Origin: Ruegeria atlantica
GTDB taxonomy: Bacteria; Pseudomonadota; Alphaproteobacteria; Rhodobacterales; Rhodobacteraceae
Direction of reading: 5' to 3'
Length of the DNA: 64,000 nucleotides
Assembly: GCF_013032005.1 (NCBI RefSeq)
Contig: NZ_WQBE01000003.1
Coordinates: 248,001 to 312,000, forward strand
Position numbers and translations under genes: made by a program. Below are positions 45,311 to 55,995 of this stretch, in pieces. The notes under the pieces are model-generated. The model was not told the DNA's origin. It did no database searches and saw only the letters and a list, made by a program, of their open reading frames with translations. Within the stretch, counting starts at the first letter, position 1. Each line of letters opens with the position of its first letter.

Positions 45311-45320
45311 TTGTATCCAA
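45311..45320. promoter_or_regulatory. Possible GntR-type half-palindrome TTGTATCCAA
   Basis: One change from the palindrome TTGTATACAA, a common FCD-type GntR target. It lies 71 bases before the start of the hydroxyproline operon. The regulator is not in this cluster. With a ten-base motif the chance of coincidence is considerable. Confidence 0.25.
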
Positions 45321-45390
45321 TATCCGTTATGGCGAGTCAAAAGGGTGAATTCAACCCGCCTCTACGTTGCCTATTGGAAGGAAAACTTCG

Positions 45391-46340
<950 letters not shown>

Positions 46341-46350
<10 letters not shown>

Positions 46351-47273
46351 TCGACAGCCACACCGGGGGCGAACCCACACGGGTTATCCTAAGTGGCGCA
46401 CCCGATTTGGGTTCCGGCCCGTTGGGCGAACGCGCCCACCGGTTGGCGACAGACCATGAGGAGTTCTATCGCTCGATCATGTTAGAGCCGCGCGGCCAGC
46501 CTGCCATGGTTGGCGCGCTGCTGGTCGAGCCGGTTGATCCGACCTGTGTGACTGGCGTGATCTATTTTGACGTGGATGCCGTGCTGGGCATGTGCGGTCA
46601 CGGAACCATCGGGCTAACCGTCACGTTGGCCCATCTGGGGCGGATCGGTGTTGGACAACATCGCATTGAAACGCCTGCTGGGATCGTAACGGTCGACCTG
46701 CACGACGCCAACACTGTCACCGTCACGAATATCGAAAGCCGCCGGGTGCATCGCGGGGTGACGCTGGATGTGCCGGGTTATGGCGCGGTGACCGGCGATG
46801 TGGCTTATGGCGGCAACTGGTTCTTTATCGTTGATCCCAGCCCTATACCGGTGGAAACTGAAAATATCCCTCAGCTGACCGATATGACCGTTGCGATCCG
46901 AGAGGCCTCGATTGCGCAAAGGATTGGCGGAGAACAGGGTGAACCGATCGATCATGTGATCTTTCAGGGCGCCTCGGATGATCCGGCGGTCCATGGTCGC
47001 AACTTTGTGCTGTGCCCGGACGACAATTATGACCGGTCCCCCTGTGGCACCGGCAGTTCCGCGCGTCTGGCCTGTCTGGCCGCTGATGGGGTGCTGAAAC
47101 CCGGCGAAGAGATTGTGCAACACAGCGTCATAGGCAGCGCCTATCACCTGTCCTATCAGCCCGGCACGAATGGTGGTGTCATCCCGTCGATAACCGGGCG
47201 GGCCCATATTATGGCCGAGGCGACGCTAATCTTTGGGGACAATGACCCCTTCAAGGCGGGCATTAACCTATGA
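46341..47273 (+). CDS. 4-hydroxyproline 2-epimerase
   Basis: A 310-residue proline racemase superfamily enzyme. Both catalytic cysteines are present: Cys85 in MCGHGTIG and Cys235 in SPCGTGSSA. It starts inside the end of the deaminase gene (ten-base overlap). The start HVIDSHTGGEPTRV is that of the 4-hydroxyproline epimerases, which convert trans-4-hydroxy-L-proline to cis-4-hydroxy-D-proline. The product would be oxidised by the flavoprotein encoded next, with a four-base overlap. Confidence 0.9.
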
Positions 47274-48508
47274 CCTCGCGGGTCGTCGTGATTGGCGCGG
47301 GGGTAATCGGCATCACAACCGCGCTTGAGTTGCAGCGCCGGGGCCATCGCGTTCTGGTTCTGGATCGTGAGGGTGTTGCAGCACAAGCCTCGGCCGGGAA
47401 CGCAGGCGCATTTGCCTTTTCTGAGGTCGAACCTCTGGCAAAGCCAGGGATTATGCGCAAGGCACCTAAATGGCTTCTGGACCCGCTGGGGCCGCTGTCC
47501 GTACCACCTGCTTATGCACTGAAAATCGCGCCGTGGATGTACCGGTTTTGGCGGGCCAGCCGACCGGGACGGTATCAAGATCACCTGCGCGCGCAGGCGC
47601 GTCTGATGGACTTGTCCCGCGCGGCTTTGGACCGTTTGGTTACTTCGGTGAACGGCGAAGCGATGATGCGGCGTGACGGACAAATGCAGCTGTACGAAAG
47701 CGAGGCCGAGTTCCGCGCCAGCCTGCCCGAGTGGGAGCTGCGGCGCCAACATGGGATCGATTTCGAACTGCTGGACAGTCGCGAGGCACTTGCCGAAAAA
47801 CAACCCGGCCTGAGCCCCCGTTTTACCCATGCAGGGTTCACGCCGAACTGGATGAACACTGTCGACCCAAAGAAATGGGTTGCGCATCTGGCCCAGACTT
47901 TTCGCGATCGTGGAGGGCAGATTGAAATTCATGACACGCGCGGACTGACTGCTGATGAAGGCGGCGTGCAGATCGCTTTGCCAGATGATGAAATCAAGGC
48001 GGCCAAGGTGGTTCTGTGTGCCGGCGCATGGTCGCATCACCTTGCGCGGACACTGGGCGACGCGATTCCGCTTGAGACTGAACGTGGCTACAACACTACC
48101 CTTCCTGCCGGTGCGTTTGACCTGCGTATGCATCTGACATTTGCGGGCCACGGGTTTGTCGCCACACGAATCAATGGCGGTGTTCGGATCGGCGGAGCGG
48201 TTGAATTGGGTGGGCTGACCCTTCCGCCGAATTACAAACGAGCGGACGCGTTGCTGAAAAAAGCGGTGCAATTCCTGCCCGGATTGAACACCGATGGGGG
48301 ATCGCAGTGGATGGGGTTCCGCCCATCCCTGCCAGACAGTCTGCCGGTGATCGGAGCCTCGCCGAACGCGCCGGACGTCATTTATGCCTTTGGCCACGGT
48401 CATCTGGGTCTGACGCAATCGGCAGGAACGGCTGAATTAGTCGGAGCTTTGATTGACGGGCAACCTTCTCAGATTTCCCTAACCCCTTTTTCCGCCACCC
48501 GGTTCTAA
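47270..48508 (+). CDS. FAD-dependent D-amino-acid (D-hydroxyproline) dehydrogenase
   Basis: A 412-residue DAO-family flavoprotein. The FAD-binding Rossmann motif GAGVIGITTALELQRRGH is at residues 8-25, with LDRE ending the second strand. The C-terminal FAD segment reads MGFRPSLPDSLPVIGASPN and GHGHLGLTQSAGTAELV. It would oxidise cis-4-hydroxy-D-proline to delta-1-pyrroline-4-hydroxy-2-carboxylate, the substrate of the DapA-family deaminase. It overlaps the epimerase gene by four bases. Confidence 0.9.
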   Translation: MTSRVVVIGAGVIGITTALELQRRGHRVLVLDREGVAAQASAGNAGAFAFSEVEPLAKPGIMRKAPKWLLDPLGPLSVPPAYALKIAPWMYRFWRASRPGRYQDHLRAQARLMDLSRAALDRLVTSVNGEAMMRRDGQMQLYESEAEFRASLPEWELRRQHGIDFELLDSREALAEKQPGLSPRFTHAGFTPNWMNTVDPKKWVAHLAQTFRDRGGQIEIHDTRGLTADEGGVQIALPDDEIKAAKVVLCAGAWSHHLARTLGDAIPLETERGYNTTLPAGAFDLRMHLTFAGHGFVATRINGGVRIGGAVELGGLTLPPNYKRADALLKKAVQFLPGLNTDGGSQWMGFRPSLPDSLPVIGASPNAPDVIYAFGHGHLGLTQSAGTAELVGALIDGQPSQISLTPFSATRF

Positions 48509-48517
48509 GGACAAGAC

Positions 48518-49543
48518 ATGCGCAGCATCAAAACCATCCACGTGATTTCGGCCCATGCAGAAGGTGAGGTGGGGGATGTCATCGTCGGCGGGGTCCAGCC
48601 ACCGCCCGGAGAAACCCTGTGGGATCAGCGCGCGTTCATCGCCCAGGATCAGACTCTGCGCAATTTTGTATTGAACGAACCCCGCGGCGGCGTGTTTCGC
48701 CATGTCAATCTGTTAGTGCCACCCAAACACCCCGAGGCGGACGCCGCCTTTATCATCATGGAGCCCGAAGACACGCCGCCCATGTCGGGATCGAACTCGA
48801 TCTGCGTGTTGACGGTGCTGCTTGATAGTGGGATCATCCCGATGCAGGAACCCGAAACCTATATGACGCTTGAGGCGCCGGGCGGATTGGTCCGGGTCCG
48901 CGCAGAATGCCGGGACGGCAAGGCCCAGCGTATTAACGTGCAGAACTTGCCAAGTTTCGCCGACAAAATCGCAGTACCGTTGGAGGTTCCCGGCGTTGGT
49001 ACGTTGACCGTGGACACGGCCTATGGCGGCGACAGCTTTGTGGTGGTCGACGCCGCCGCACTTGGGATCGAGATTGTTGAAAATGAGGCCCGCGATATTG
49101 CGCGCATGGGTGTGGCGATCACGAATGCCGCCAACGAACAGCTTGGCTTTGCCCATCCCGAGAACCCGGATTGGAACCACATCTCATTCTGCGCCTTTTG
49201 TGGCCCGCTTGAGGTCACCGAAACCGGCCTGACGGGCAAGTCCGCTGTGGCCATCCAGCCGGGCAAGGTCGACCGATCACCCACCGGTACGGCCGTATCG
49301 GCGCGTATGGCGTTGATGGCTGCAAAGGGGCAGATGACGGCCGGGCAGACGTTCGATGCAGTTTCGATCATCGGTTCTCACTTTAAAGGCCGGATCGTTG
49401 AAGAAACCCGGGTCGGTGACCGAACGGCGATTATCCCCGAGATCAGCGGCCGCGGCTGGATCACCGGCACCCATCAGCACATGCTGGACCCAGACGACCC
49501 CTGGCCTGAGGGATACAGGTTGAGCGACACGTGGGGCGTGTGA
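48518..49543 (+). CDS. Proline racemase superfamily protein with Ser/Thr active site
   Basis: A 341-residue proline racemase homologue. At the two catalytic-cysteine positions it has Ser90 ([10 protein letters not shown]) and Thr256 ([10 protein letters not shown]). Racemases and epimerases need two thiols; members with Thr at the second site include trans-3-hydroxy-L-proline dehydratases, which abstract one proton and eliminate water. It is therefore more likely a dehydratase or of unknown activity than an epimerase. It lies nine bases after the D-amino-acid dehydrogenase gene, the last of the operon. A semialdehyde dehydrogenase to finish the pathway is not in the window. Confidence 0.83.
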   Translation: MRSIKTIHVISAHAEGEVGDVIVGGVQPPPGETLWDQRAFIAQDQTLRNFVLNEPRGGVFRHVNLLVPPKHPEADAAFIIMEPEDTPPMSGSNSICVLTVLLDSGIIPMQEPETYMTLEAPGGLVRVRAECRDGKAQRINVQNLPSFADKIAVPLEVPGVGTLTVDTAYGGDSFVVVDAAALGIEIVENEARDIARMGVAITNAANEQLGFAHPENPDWNHISFCAFCGPLEVTETGLTGKSAVAIQPGKVDRSPTGTAVSARMALMAAKGQMTAGQTFDAVSIIGSHFKGRIVEETRVGDRTAIIPEISGRGWITGTHQHMLDPDDPWPEGYRLSDTWGV

Positions 49544-49669
49544 TCAATCACCGCGGTTGCGCGTGTGGTTTTTATGGCTCACTTACAGCAGGTTGACGGT
49601 TAAGGCATCTTGAGAATGGGCCGGGGATAACCACCTAAAGGTGAGTATCTCTGACCCAAAGGAGCCTAG

Positions 49670-49720
49670 ATGCATATACGCCTTGCTGCCCTGATCATTG
49701 TGATTGCTGCTTTCGTTTAA
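49670..49720 (+). other. Signal-peptide reading frame, out of frame with the TPR gene
   Basis: ATG 49670 is preceded by AAGGAG and encodes MHIRLAALIIVIAAFV, a typical signal peptide core, before TAA. The downstream TPR frame opens only at TTG 49704, after in-frame stops, in another reading frame. One inserted or lost base near TTTCGTTTAA would join them. This is either a frameshift mutation, a sequencing error or, less likely, programmed frameshifting. Confidence 0.55.
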
Positions 49721-50816
49721 TTCACCTTCCAGATTGGAAGCGAAATACACGCAGCTGACCGCAACATGTCTAGGCAACAATGGCAGTACGGCTACGGTTG
49801 TTTCGGCATGTACGGCATTGATAGAGGTCGATGGGCTCACTCCGGATCAGAGAAATGAACTGATGAAGGCACGGGGGTGGGCCTATTACTGCGGTCGGCG
49901 TTACGCTGAGGCCATTTCCAACTATGATGCGGCTTTGGCCCTGCGACCGAACGATGCGACCTCGCATCTAAGACGCGGCATGGCGTTGGACGCACAGGGA
50001 AATTTCGATGCGGCTGAAACAGAGTATGCCAAAACGCTGCAAATTGATCCGAACAACATCAATGCCTTGCTTGAAAAGTCGAAAATTGACGAAAAACATG
50101 GGCGTCTTGAAGACGCTGCCCAAGGTCATAAACGGGTGCTCGAGATAAAGCCGGACAGCAGCAAAAGCGGTTATGCGGTTGCACGCTTACTAAATCGTAT
50201 TGACGGGAAAGATGGGGTAAAGGCGTTTTTGGATCAGGCTTCAACGCGTTGGCCGGAACAGGCTTGGGTTCACAATGTGCGAGTTTACTATCACCTTGGC
50301 TACACAGGGGACCTCTCGCGCGCATTGGAGGCAGTGTCAGAGGTTGATCGTTTGACTTCGGATGTAGAAGGGGTGTTGCTGATGCAAGCAACTATCCACC
50401 TTACAATTGGAGATGAAGAGCAGGGGATAGAATACGTTCAGAGACTTGCTGCGTACATGAATGAAAGCGATGAGCATTTAAAAGGAATATTCACTAAAAG
50501 ATGGTTCTACGCGGCTATTAACTGGCATTTGTGGAAGGACAAAAGAGAAGCGTTGTGGCGCGGTCATCTTTTTGCGGTTATGGGTCGCCCGGATTTGGCG
50601 ACACCAGAATTAGAGAGTGCTTTACCAACGCTTGCGTACAAAGGCCGAAAAGCGGTCTTGGACATGTTTAGCAAGCGAGGGGTGTCAGTTGCGCCACAAG
50701 CTTATGCTGGGTCGACTAAACATCTGAACGAAGCGGTTGCAGACTACGTTATACAAGCCGGGAAGTTGTTGGAGAACCTCAGCTTTCGCTCGGAAAATGC
50801 GACATCAGGTAACTAG
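49704..50816 (+). CDS. TPR repeat protein, 5' end probably frameshifted
   Basis: A 370-codon open frame starting at TTG 49704 with no good ribosome binding site. Three TPR-like repeats are visible (ARGWAYYCGRRYAEAISNYD; RRGMALDAQGNFDAAETEYA; EKSKIDEKHGRLEDAAQGHK), around residues 55-150. The C-terminal half lacks recognisable motifs and has visibly lower GC than neighbouring genes. A signal peptide in another frame lies directly upstream (49670-49720), so the native product was probably exported to the periplasm. The first in-frame ATG is at 49863. Function is unknown; TPR domains mediate protein contacts. Confidence 0.7.
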   Translation: MLLSFNSPSRLEAKYTQLTATCLGNNGSTATVVSACTALIEVDGLTPDQRNELMKARGWAYYCGRRYAEAISNYDAALALRPNDATSHLRRGMALDAQGNFDAAETEYAKTLQIDPNNINALLEKSKIDEKHGRLEDAAQGHKRVLEIKPDSSKSGYAVARLLNRIDGKDGVKAFLDQASTRWPEQAWVHNVRVYYHLGYTGDLSRALEAVSEVDRLTSDVEGVLLMQATIHLTIGDEEQGIEYVQRLAAYMNESDEHLKGIFTKRWFYAAINWHLWKDKREALWRGHLFAVMGRPDLATPELESALPTLAYKGRKAVLDMFSKRGVSVAPQAYAGSTKHLNEAVADYVIQAGKLLENLSFRSENATSGN

Positions 50817-50963
50817 AGAAAGTGATTGCCGGCTCAAGTTTAGCATTTTCCAGCTCGTATAGCCCTGTAATCTTACGACCCGTGTCAATTTGCGCCCCCA
50901 CTAGACGATTGATCCCAAGGCAAACCTGATTTAAGGGAGACCCTGTCAAATCAGAGTCACCAT

Positions 50964-50989
50964 TGGGGCGCTTGGATTCCCGCGCCCCA
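50964..50989. repeat. GC-rich inverted repeat upstream of icd
   Basis: TGGGGCGC / GCGCCCCA (50964-50971 and 50982-50989) with a ten-base loop, about 70 bases before the icd start. No T-run follows in either direction. It could be a leader hairpin or part of a terminator remnant. Nothing else is seen in the 50817-51060 gap. Confidence 0.4.
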
Positions 50990-51060
50990 GTACCAGCCAC
51001 GCAGATGTGGCGCTACTCTTGGATCGCACGCCCCGAAAGGCTGAAAAAAGGTAAAAGAAT

Positions 51061-53274
51061 ATGGCAGAAAAATCGAACTTCGATATATTGTATACCATTG
51101 TAGACGAAGCGCCCGAGCTGGCCAGCGCGTCCTTCCTGCCCATCATTCGCAAATTCGCCGGCGCCGCGGGTGTCAGTGTTGGAACCAAGGATATTTCGCT
51201 GGCAGGACGTATTCTTTCGACCTTCCCCGAAAACCTGACCGACGAACAGCGCATCACCGATGATCTGGCCGCGTTGGGTGAGCTGGTGAAAACGCCCGAG
51301 GCCAACGTGATCAAGCTGCCGAACATCTCGGCCTCGGTCCCGCAATTGGTTGCGGCCATCGAAGAACTGCAATCGCAGGGCTATGATATCCCGAACTACC
51401 CCGAAGAGCCTTCGACCGAAGAGGAAAAGGCGATCCGCGCGCGGTATGACGCGATCAAGGGTTCGGCCGTGAACCCGGTTCTGCGCGAAGGCAACAGCGA
51501 TCGTCGCGCCGCAAAGGCCGTCAAGAATTATGCCCAGAAAAACCCGCATTCGATGGGAGAATGGGCCGCTGACAGCAAGACCAAAGTGTCGTCGATGTCC
51601 GGCAATGACTTCTATGCCAACGAAAAATCGGCCACCATCACCGCGGCACAAGCGGGCGATGCAAAGATCGAATTCGTCGGTAAAGACGGCAGCGTGACTG
51701 TCCTGAAAGACGGCTGGCCGCTGGACGAAGGCACCGTGGCGGACGCCACCTTTATGTCGGTCAAAGCCCTGTCTGCCTTCCTGACCGAAGCCATTGAGGA
51801 CACCAAGAAAGACGGCACCATGTTCTCGCTTCATATGAAGGCGACCATGATGAAAGTGTCGGACCCGATCATCTTTGGCTATGCCGTCAAAGCCTGGTTG
51901 GCGCCGGTGTTCGAAAAATACGGCGCTGAGCTGGATGCTTTGGGTGTGAACCCGAACTCGGGCCTGGGTGATCTGCTGGACCGCGTCAAAGGCGACGCCG
52001 AGATCGTCGCCGCCATTGACGCCCTGAAAGCTGATCGTCCGTCCATGTACATGGTCGACAGCGACAAGGGCATTACCAACCTGCACGTACCGTCGGATGT
52101 GATCATCGACGCCTCGATGCCCGCAGTGATCCGCGCGGGCGGCAAGGGTTGGGATGAGACTGGTGCCAAGGGCGACACCAACTGTGTGATCCCTGACCGC
52201 TGCTATGCCGGTGTTTATGATGAGGCGATCAACTTCTTCAAAGCCAATGGCGCGCTGAACCCGGCCACAGCCGGTGCTGTCGCCAACGTTGGCCTGATGG
52301 CGCAGAAAGCCGAAGAATACGGCTCGCATCCGACCACGTTCGAAGCGCCTGCTGATGGCGTGATCCGCATCGTGCTGGCTAACGGTGACGTCCTGCTGTC
52401 ACATGAGGTTGAGGCTGGCGATATCTGGCGCGCTTGCACCGTCAAGAAAGCTCCGATCGAAAACTGGATTCAGCTGGCATTGGACCGCCAGCGTCTGACA
52501 GGTTCCGAGGCGATCTTCTGGCTGGACGCAAACCGCGCCCACGATGCAGAGCTGATCAAATACGTCAAACCGGCGCTTGAGGCCGCTGGCGTGGCGGATA
52601 AGTTCCTGATCATGGCCCCGCGCGAAGCGACCCAGCAAAGCTTGCAAACGATCACCGCTGGCAAGGATTCGATCGCCATCACCGGCAATGTGTTGCGGGA
52701 TTACCTGACGGACTTGTTCCCGATCCTGGAACTAGGCACCTCGGCCAAGATGCTGTCTATCGTCAAGCTGATGAACGGCGGTGGCCTGTTTGAAACCGGT
52801 GCTGGTGGCTCGGCTCCGAAACACGTGCAGCAGCTGGTTGAGGAAAACCACCTGCGTTGGGACTCGATGGGTGAGTTCTGCGCGTTGGGTGAATCGCTGA
52901 ACTTCCTGGCCGATAGCAAAGGCAACGCCAAGGCAGGTGTTCTGGGTGCGGCAGCCGAGGCCGCAACGCAAGGCATTTTGGACAACAATAAATCGCCCAG
53001 CCGTAAGGTTGGCCAGCCCGACAACCGCGACAGCCACTATTGGTTTGCGCGCTATTGGGCCGAGGCACTGGCGGCACAGTCCGACGATGCAGACCTTGCG
53101 GCCGAATTTGCGCCGATCGCCAAAGAGCTGGCCGAAAAGGAAGGTCAGATCCTGGGTGAACTGGCCGCCGCGCAAGGCGCGCCTGCCGATCTTGGTGGCT
53201 ACTATCACACCGACCCGGCCAAGGCCGCCGCTGTGATGCGCCCCAGCGCAACATTGAATGCGATCATCGGCTGA
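51061..53274 (+). CDS. icd: NADP-dependent isocitrate dehydrogenase, monomeric type
   Basis: A 737-residue monomeric isocitrate dehydrogenase (IDH-II family), which oxidatively decarboxylates isocitrate to 2-oxoglutarate in the TCA cycle. Family features include [20 protein letters not shown] at the start, [18 protein letters not shown] near residue 145, and LNPGSG-like [26 protein letters not shown] and [13 protein letters not shown] lie towards the C-terminus. AAAAAAGGT precedes the ATG. It is monocistronic, closed by the strong terminator at 53334-53369. Confidence 0.96.
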   Translation: MAEKSNFDILYTIVDEAPELASASFLPIIRKFAGAAGVSVGTKDISLAGRILSTFPENLTDEQRITDDLAALGELVKTPEANVIKLPNISASVPQLVAAIEELQSQGYDIPNYPEEPSTEEEKAIRARYDAIKGSAVNPVLREGNSDRRAAKAVKNYAQKNPHSMGEWAADSKTKVSSMSGNDFYANEKSATITAAQAGDAKIEFVGKDGSVTVLKDGWPLDEGTVADATFMSVKALSAFLTEAIEDTKKDGTMFSLHMKATMMKVSDPIIFGYAVKAWLAPVFEKYGAELDALGVNPNSGLGDLLDRVKGDAEIVAAIDALKADRPSMYMVDSDKGITNLHVPSDVIIDASMPAVIRAGGKGWDETGAKGDTNCVIPDRCYAGVYDEAINFFKANGALNPATAGAVANVGLMAQKAEEYGSHPTTFEAPADGVIRIVLANGDVLLSHEVEAGDIWRACTVKKAPIENWIQLALDRQRLTGSEAIFWLDANRAHDAELIKYVKPALEAAGVADKFLIMAPREATQQSLQTITAGKDSIAITGNVLRDYLTDLFPILELGTSAKMLSIVKLMNGGGLFETGAGGSAPKHVQQLVEENHLRWDSMGEFCALGESLNFLADSKGNAKAGVLGAAAEAATQGILDNNKSPSRKVGQPDNRDSHYWFARYWAEALAAQSDDADLAAEFAPIAKELAEKEGQILGELAAAQGAPADLGGYYHTDPAKAAAVMRPSATLNAIIG

Positions 53275-53333
53275 TCGCCGAAAGTCACGCCTTTAGCCGT
53301 GGCTTTTTCGCTGAAAAATGGAGATCAAAATAG

Positions 53334-53369
53334 AAAAAAGGGCCGACCCCCAAAAGTCGGCCCTTTTTT
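53334..53369. terminator. Bidirectional Rho-independent terminator after icd
   Basis: AAAAAAGGGCCGAC / GTCGGCCCTTTTTT (53334-53347 and 53356-53369) with an eight-base loop. It is symmetrical, with A and T tracts on both sides, 60 bases after the icd stop. Confidence 0.92.
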
Positions 53370-53513
53370 GAGTGAGTGGGGAGGCTGCGCCTCTCCGGTT
53401 TAGTTGATTTCAGAATATCACTCTGAGCTATTCCGGGTATTAGGGGATTCCCGTAGGCTCCGCATTTGAACCCCAAGAAATTGACCGAATAACGGTACCA
53501 GAAACCAAAAAAA

Positions 53514-53533
53514 GGCCGGTCCTAAGACCGGCC
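53514..53533 (-). terminator. Rho-independent terminator of the minus-strand LysM/SBP operon
   Basis: GGCCGGTC / GACCGGCC with a CTAA loop (53514-53521, 53526-53533). Read on the minus strand it is followed by seven T residues, 27 bases after the stop of the last gene. Between the two terminators (53370-53513) I see nothing else. Confidence 0.88.
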
Positions 53534-53559
53534 CTAAGGGTTTCAGGTGAACTAAAAGA

Positions 53560-54666
53560 TCAGTTCGACGCTGCGTTCAGCTTTTCGTTCTGCTCACGCA
53601 GGGTATCCGAGATGATCGCGTACCACTCGCCGGACTCACGCATCTCAATCAGGCCTTTGTTCATCATCGCAATGTATTCGCGTGCGAACGGGTTGGTGCG
53701 GTGCGCGAGGAAGCTCATCGAGGACAAGGTGGATACATATGGGTTTTCAACGATGTCAGCCGAGGTCAAGCCCATGTCATTCATTGTCGATGCGAACAGA
53801 TCCACTTCGAATGCCGCCACATCTGCGGTGCCGGTCAATACGGCATCCAGACACTCACGGGCTGTATTGGGCTGGACCACGGTTGTGTTGTTGTGGTTCA
53901 AGCCTTGCTCTTCAAGCACCACCATGCTCCAGCCTGCCATGCGGCAGATGGTCGAGCCTTCAAGGTCCTTGAAAGAAGTCGCGCTTGCATAGTCGCTTTC
54001 TGGCAGTGTGAAGAAGCCACCCACGATGTCATAGACCGGGACCGATGCGACAAACTGCGTGCAGCGTGCTTCGGTAGCTTCAGACCACTCATACGAGCGG
54101 TTAGTGCAGTCCGGAACGGTCCATGCAATCGAGATGTCAAACGCCCCAAGCGGCAACAGGGTGTCCAGGTGCGAGCTCCAGTCATCAACAAAGCTGACCG
54201 AGTATTCGCGCTGGTTGCCCGCACGCTGAAGGCTGGTTGTTGCCAGACGGGTCATAATACCGCCACCGTTGAGAGTTTCAGTTGTAAATGGCTCCCATCC
54301 GTTGCCCGCGACCATCTTGATCGGCGGAGCATAGACATTCGAACGCTTGACGCTTGCCGCACGCTGTTCCTCGGCCGCAATAACTTCCTGAGCGGATTGA
54401 CCGTTCGGCAGGCTGCCGTCTTCACAAGGCAGCGCAAGAACCAGACCAGGGGCCAGATCGTTCGGGTTGGTGATCAGGTTGCGGTTCGCGTTAAAGATCG
54501 GCTGATAGTTCGACGTGCCATAGGCTGCGATGGCGATGGTGGCCATCGTGTCGCCATCCGCGACGGTATAGTTGGTGCAGGCTTCTTGTGCGGCGGCGGC
54601 TCCGGCGCTCAGGGCGGTGACGGCTGTTGCCGACAGCGCGACTTTCTTCAGGTTGAATTCAAACAT
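53560..54666 (-). CDS. Exported LysM-like plus solute-binding-fold protein (short form)
   Basis: A 368-residue exported protein. The signal peptide covers about residues 1-26, ending AAAAQ. A LysM-like module spans roughly 31-80 (YTVADGDTMATIAIAAYGTS; FNANRNLITNPNDLAPG). The rest, from about 103, looks like an SBP family 3 fold (IKMVAGNGWEPFT; SFVDDWSSHLDTLLPLGAFD; GLIEMRESGEWYAIISDTLR). Cysteine pairs are regularly placed (VPDC, ARC, STIC, AREC). ATG 54666 with GGAGGA is chosen over GTG 54672. It is the last gene of a kinase-FHA-phosphatase operon and paralogous to its neighbour. A role as a peptidoglycan-tethered periplasmic sensor is inference. Confidence 0.75.
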   Translation of the reverse strand: MFEFNLKKVALSATAVTALSAGAAAAQEACTNYTVADGDTMATIAIAAYGTSNYQPIFNANRNLITNPNDLAPGLVLALPCEDGSLPNGQSAQEVIAAEEQRAASVKRSNVYAPPIKMVAGNGWEPFTTETLNGGGIMTRLATTSLQRAGNQREYSVSFVDDWSSHLDTLLPLGAFDISIAWTVPDCTNRSYEWSEATEARCTQFVASVPVYDIVGGFFTLPESDYASATSFKDLEGSTICRMAGWSMVVLEEQGLNHNNTTVVQPNTARECLDAVLTGTADVAAFEVDLFASTMNDMGLTSADIVENPYVSTLSSMSFLAHRTNPFAREYIAMMNKGLIEMRESGEWYAIISDTLREQNEKLNAASN

Positions 54667-54710
54667 GTCCACTTCCTCCAGACTTTTTAGTTGTCAGGCC
54701 GGTTGAGGCC

Positions 54711-55973
54711 TTAGCCATTTTCCATTTGATGACGCAGAGCGGTCGAAACGATGTCACGCCATTCGCCAGATTGCTGCATGATTGCCAGACCCTGGTTGAG
54801 CGTCTCAAGGATCGCTTCCCCATCCGGATTATCTTTGTGGGTCATGACGTTAAGCGACTTGATCGCCGCCAGGTTGGGGTTTTCGAGAATGCGATGCTCA
54901 TAGCCCAGGCGGCTGATTGCACCGACGGCCAAGTGAGCTTCGATCGCGACGATGTCGGCGGTGCCTTCCATAACCGCGTGAAAGCAATCATCCGGTGACA
55001 CCGGGCGCATCAGCGTGATCGCCGGTTCATAAAGACCCACTGCATCCATATGCGACAGTGACCAACCCTCGGGGCGGCAGATCGTGGTGCCCGCAAAATC
55101 GGCATAGGTCAGCGTCTGTTCATAGCCCGAGCCTTCGCGGGCAAAGAAGGTGTCCACAACCTCATAGAACGGGTTCGAGAAATTGTAAGTCTCGCACCGC
55201 GCGCGGTCATTTTCCGAGAGGGCTTCGGCCGTTTCGCAATTGGGGCGCGACCAGGGGAAGGTGCCGTCAAAGGCCAGTGTCGGCATCAGCAGGTCCAGAT
55301 GCGAGGACCAGTCGTTGACGAACTGGATCTTGTAGGCCTGCTCGGGTGCGGCCCGAAGCATCGCGGTTTCCACCAGATTTGTATAAAGGCCGCGATGGGG
55401 CAGGGCCTCATCTGTGAACGGCGCATAGTTGCCGCCGGTGATCAGCAGCAACTGGCGATCCCGAATATCGGGGCGGATCCCGCCATCCGCGTCGCGGATC
55501 AGTGCGGCACCCTCGGCGCGGGCGGCTTCGATTTCTTCGCGGGCCGCGGCTTTGGCTGCAACCACCGCGTCCTCGCTTGTCTTTTTGGCTTCGGCCTCGG
55601 CTTCTGCTACGCGGGCTTCGGCCTCGGCTATTGCTTTAGCTGCCCGCTTTTCGGCTGCTGCGACCAGTTCGGCTGCCATCTCGGCTGCCATGGCTTCTGC
55701 TTCCGTTTGCGGAACTTCCCGCGCACGCCCGATATCTTCCAGACAGGGCAGGGTCAGTACGTCGCCCACGCGGATGATATTCGGGTTGTTGCCGATCACG
55801 TCGCGGTTGGCGTCAAAGATGATGCGGAAATCCTCGGTCGAATAAACATTGATCGTCAATTCGCGCAGGCTGTCGCCTGATTGGATTTCGTAGGTTGAGC
55901 ACGCCTCTTGCGCCGAGGCGGCTCCGGCCGCGGCAGCAAGTGCCAGGCTGGATATGAACAGATGGGTTTTCAT
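54711..55973 (-). CDS. Exported LysM-like plus coiled-coil plus solute-binding-fold protein (long form)
   Basis: A 420-residue exported protein with signal peptide 1-21 (ASAQ). A LysM-like module covers about 27-77 (YEIQSGDSLRELTINVYSTE; FDANRDVIGNNPNIIRVGD). An Ala/Glu/Lys-rich coiled coil (about 86-160, AEAEARVAEAEAEAKK) follows, absent from its shorter paralogue. The SBP-like domain runs from about 175 to the end (LLLITGGNYAPFTDEALPH; QFVNDWSSHLDLLMPTLAFD; GLAIMQQSGEWRDIVSTALR). The coiled coil could act as a spacer or a dimerisation arm from the peptidoglycan layer. It lies 22 bases after the PP2C gene. Confidence 0.78.
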   Translation of the reverse strand: MKTHLFISSLALAAAAGAASAQEACSTYEIQSGDSLRELTINVYSTEDFRIIFDANRDVIGNNPNIIRVGDVLTLPCLEDIGRAREVPQTEAEAMAAEMAAELVAAAEKRAAKAIAEAEARVAEAEAEAKKTSEDAVVAAKAAAREEIEAARAEGAALIRDADGGIRPDIRDRQLLLITGGNYAPFTDEALPHRGLYTNLVETAMLRAAPEQAYKIQFVNDWSSHLDLLMPTLAFDGTFPWSRPNCETAEALSENDRARCETYNFSNPFYEVVDTFFAREGSGYEQTLTYADFAGTTICRPEGWSLSHMDAVGLYEPAITLMRPVSPDDCFHAVMEGTADIVAIEAHLAVGAISRLGYEHRILENPNLAAIKSLNVMTHKDNPDGEAILETLNQGLAIMQQSGEWRDIVSTALRHQMENG

Positions 55974-55995
55974 GGGTCCTGTATCTTTGCCTTGG

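Noticed and set aside
47156-48418. A 420-codon open frame on the minus strand opposite the D-amino-acid dehydrogenase
   Set aside because: Antisense shadow with no recognisable motif; the plus-strand flavoprotein has its FAD motif and overlaps its neighbours correctly.
51013-52329. A 438-codon open frame on the minus strand opposite icd
   Set aside because: It is a codon-usage shadow of the GC-rich icd gene; the translation is Arg/His/Gly-rich with no domain, and icd itself is certain.
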